This document shows, piece by piece, positions 62,701-64,000 of a stretch of DNA of 64,000 bases (positions are counted from its first letter, which is position 1; each line of letters opens with the position of its first letter). The notes beneath the pieces are model-generated. The model saw only the letters and a program-made list of their open reading frames with translations, was not told the origin of the DNA and did not search any database. Source of the DNA: Bemisia tabaci (taxonomy: Eukaryota > Arthropoda > Insecta > Hemiptera > Aleyrodidae); the NCBI RefSeq assembly GCF_918797505.1, contig NC_092795.1, forward strand, positions 2,079,434 through 2,143,433. The letters are read 5' to 3'. Made by a program: the position numbers and the translations under genes.

Positions 62701-63993
62701 ACTTCACAATCTGCGTAAGAAATTTGCAGTTTTTTGAGCTTCCCGCTTCAAAAACGATACTACGGCACAGGTGGACATTTTGTAGGAGTCTTTCCATCAT
62801 CGGCAATATTCATCATGGCCGACGGCAATCCGCCAAGGCACACCGACCAAGATAAGACCAGATAACACCCGACCAAGATAAGACCAGATAACAAACGGCG
62901 TGTCTACGTTCATTTTTTCCTCGCCCGTCTTGATTGACCTTGAACTCTCCTTGAATAACATGCGGAACTGCGAAAACTTCGGCCATGATGAATATTGCTG
63001 ACGATGGAGAGACTCCTCTAACAAAATGTTCGCCTGTGCCGTACTATCGGTTTTGAAGCGGGGAGCTCAAAAAACTGCAAATTTCTTATGCAGATTGTGA
63101 AGTTATGAGTGCATTTCAGATTTTGCTGATGCACTCATCGTAATTTTTAAGGCTTTATCTACTGGAAACAACTCTTATTTTTGCTCTAACAAAGTTTGCA
63201 ACAGGCCCATTGAAGATATGGCAGATGGTTAAAAGGACTTTGGAATAGTTTTCAGGCAAACTTCGTTGTTTGAAGTCAAATTCATTCTGGAAAGCAAATA
63301 AAGATGATTTAACAATTTTTCCTCGACACTTTTGTCATTTCCTCTGAAATTTCCAGGTTTTCCCTGGCTTTTTCAAATTCCCTGAAATTAACCCGTGTTC
63401 CCTAACTATGGCAACCCTGTTTAAAATGTTCCAAACTCTTGTTGATGGTTACCTTGTAAATCTCAGTGGTGAAAAATTTACTACTGAACTGAGCTAAGAG
63501 AAATGTGTTTCATTGGAATAAGAATATCTCAATTTTTCTGTGATTTTCTTAGGAATTGCCTGTTTTGCAAAGTAGCCTCATCTTTGAAAGAAGCGCTTTT
63601 GGCTGATTATAGTGACCAGAATAGCAGCCGACTTACTGAATTTTTTGAAAAGGAATGAAAAGGGCAACGAAAATGATAACAAAAGAGAGGTCTAATCATT
63701 ACATACCTTTTCTGGTCTTCATTGGTGTAACGGTGCTGGAGTTCGACTTAGAATCAACTGTAATGGTAGGTGTTGCCAGTGATGAAGTTGTAACAGCTGA
63801 TAGGGTTTGAGAAACCGGTGAGGAGGCTATTGTTAGTACCATCGTTGAGGATTGAGTTGCGGCGATGGTTGACAAGGGAGGGGAACATGTGATGCTCGTA
63901 CTGCAAACAGTTTTCTTCCCCTGACCTTCTTCTAGACCCATGCATGCTTTGATCAGTTCTGCAGCATTTTCTGAACATTTTCGTTTGTTAGGT
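56743..63993 (-). CDS. Ser/Thr-rich, basic-tailed, probably nuclear protein (3' part of gene)
   Basis: CDS join on the minus strand: 63993-63707, 62382-62313, 61601-60961, 56798-56743 (stop TGA 56745-56743). All junctions have GT/AG signals and compatible phases, which strongly supports a real spliced gene. The 351-codon C-terminal region starts PNKRKCSENAAELIKACMGL, then long Ser/Thr-rich low complexity, an acidic patch DSSDDEPLSDILEKNR, an Arg/Ser stretch (SRSSRTNNTRRSM), a short more ordered segment (LDKLNMNVKCVVDVKVDD), and a basic end RRKTRSN..NKRRRGSRDSK that resembles a nuclear localisation signal. I do not recognise the family; tails like this are common in chromatin and transcription proteins. 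The N-terminal domains are off the right edge. Confidence 0.8.
57921..58260. repeat. Near-perfect 340-bp palindrome within the GGGGTAC element
   Basis: The arms from CCTGACTCTCTGTAGCC to GGTCGGGAAAATGGACTATT are mirrored around about 58090. They contain GGAAATGTTTTGGTCGCGAG and AGAGCGGAAAGGAGCGAAGG, both nearly unchanged on the other side. The arms explain the mirror-image open frames here. Confidence 0.88.
58495..59451 (+). mobile_element. Mariner element, 957 bp, inactive
   Basis: Ends CGAGGTCTGTTAGATTAGAA and TTCTAATCGAACAAACCTCG are inverted and flanked by TA (58493-58494 and 59452-59453). Inside is a decayed mariner transposase on the plus strand (see the pseudogene). It is nested in the GGGGTAC-family element. 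Confidence 0.9.
58808..59340 (+). pseudogene. Degenerate mariner transposase
   Basis: Recognisable family blocks in order: FEWVKRFKTGQKFVEDEKHG, then after a stop and frame changes RAKVLENGSFKLAERCNISE, GSVHTILIEYVDMHRVSGAL and VEQKSNRMSIFLQLLERSNN, followed by DPTFLDRII, the damaged catalytic block FGENT, and YSYDMETK. Several in-frame stops, frameshifts, and loss of the first catalytic Asp of the expected GDETW block show it is dead. The N-terminal helix-turn-helix part and the 3' end are also eroded. A mariner transposase would normally be about 345 residues. Confidence 0.85.
59630..60960. other. Intron of the Ser/Thr-rich gene
   Basis: Intronic sequence between exons 60961 and 56798, with short unsupported frames. 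Near 60860-60920 there is a local CCTGGGTTTTCCC-type dispersed repeat that reappears at 63350-63410. Confidence 0.5.
60961..61601 (-). CDS. Ser/Thr-rich gene, exon 3 in window
   Basis: Acceptor TTACTTGTAG, strong donor GTAAGTATCC. 213 codons, begins TKSGGTSRSSRTNNTRRSM and ends TRRKTRSNIN. Very high Ser/Thr content (many SSS/TT runs) marks intrinsic disorder. A mid-exon block around LDKLNMNVKCVVDVKVDDPN is less repetitive and may be a short motif. A 224-codon frame on the opposite strand is an antisense shadow of this exon. Confidence 0.88.
61610..62305. other. Intron of the Ser/Thr-rich gene
   Basis: AT-rich intron between 62313 and 61601. Nothing else recognised. Confidence 0.6.
62313..62382 (-). 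CDS. Ser/Thr-rich gene, exon 2 in window
   Basis: Acceptor TTTTCAG, donor GTTAGA. Encodes GNSGNNEGDSSDDEPLSDIL and EKNR (the R codon split). The acidic Ser/Asp patch suggests CK2 phosphorylation. The short length is supported by exact phase fit on both sides. Confidence 0.8.
62592..63211. mobile_element. 620-bp TIR element in an intron
   Basis: Left end AATGGGCCTGTTGCAAACTT and right end AAGTTTGCAACAGGCCCATT are perfect inverted ends, with imperfect inverted arms of about 240 bp (for example TTTTGAGCTTCCCGCTTCAA against its mirror, and CATCATGGCCG/CGGCCATGATG). The loop contains a 26-bp tandem repeat. Non-coding. It lies in the intron between 63707 and 62382 of the Ser/Thr-rich gene. Confidence 0.88.
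62845..62892. repeat. 26-bp tandem repeat, two copies
   Basis: GACCAAGATAAGACCAGATAA is repeated at 62845 and 62871 in the loop of the TIR element. Confidence 0.9.
63707..63993 (-). CDS. Ser/Thr-rich gene, exon 1 in window
   Basis: Acceptor GTTTCAG before 63993, donor GTATGT after 63707, phase 2 in and phase 1 out. It encodes PNKRKCSENAAELIKACMGL and a Ser/Thr-rich segment ending TPMKTRKG. The preceding exon lies beyond 64000. Confidence 0.8.
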
Positions 63994-64000
63994 CTGAAAC

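Overview
This is a eukaryotic, almost certainly insect, nuclear window: AT-rich, with short exons separated by repeat-filled introns, GT/AG splice sites and many non-autonomous DNA transposons. Several repeats look like families I associate with whitefly-type (Bemisia-like) hemipteran genomes, for example the TIR elements at 38840-39092 and 6867-7141. That species-level guess is from memory and is weak; insect is much safer. No viral genes, CRISPR arrays or rRNA were seen, and no tRNA was recognised.

Layout. 1-7246: the 5' part of METTL14 (m6A methyltransferase subunit) on the minus strand, three coding exons (7246-7184, 5783-5628, 4849-4706); the rest lies beyond the left edge. The intron after exon 3 holds a 3.8-kb fold-back element (490-4262). 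7250-12265: mostly repeats, plus two minus-strand exon candidates of an unidentified gene (12265-12077 and 8841-8670). 12266-12527: a compact head-to-head interval between that gene and PTEN. 12612-25545 and beyond: a plus-strand PTEN gene with nine well-supported coding exons covering phosphatase and C2 domains; its last exon is ambiguous. 28.4-56.7 kb: a long gene-poor stretch with MITEs, nested TA-target elements (50122-52393), a small retroposon-like insert (36190-36402) and one orphan exon-like segment on the minus strand (36094-35972). 56743-63993: the 3' part of a minus-strand gene encoding a Ser/Thr-rich, basic-tailed, probably nuclear protein whose identity I cannot name; its upstream exons are off the right edge.

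The two recognised genes, an RNA m6A writer subunit and a PIP3 phosphatase, have no obvious shared pathway. The most notable content is structural. Giant palindromic elements sit inside all three genes' introns or between them. Two independent cases of transposon-in-transposon nesting have clear TA target duplications (a dead mariner at 58495-59451 and a fold-back at 50318-51287). A Chapaev-like fold-back with a 4-bp target duplication ends about 45 bp from a PTEN splice acceptor. PTEN also has an intron that cuts its catalytic P-loop and several competing 3' ends. I did not find a convincing new enzymatic or defence system.
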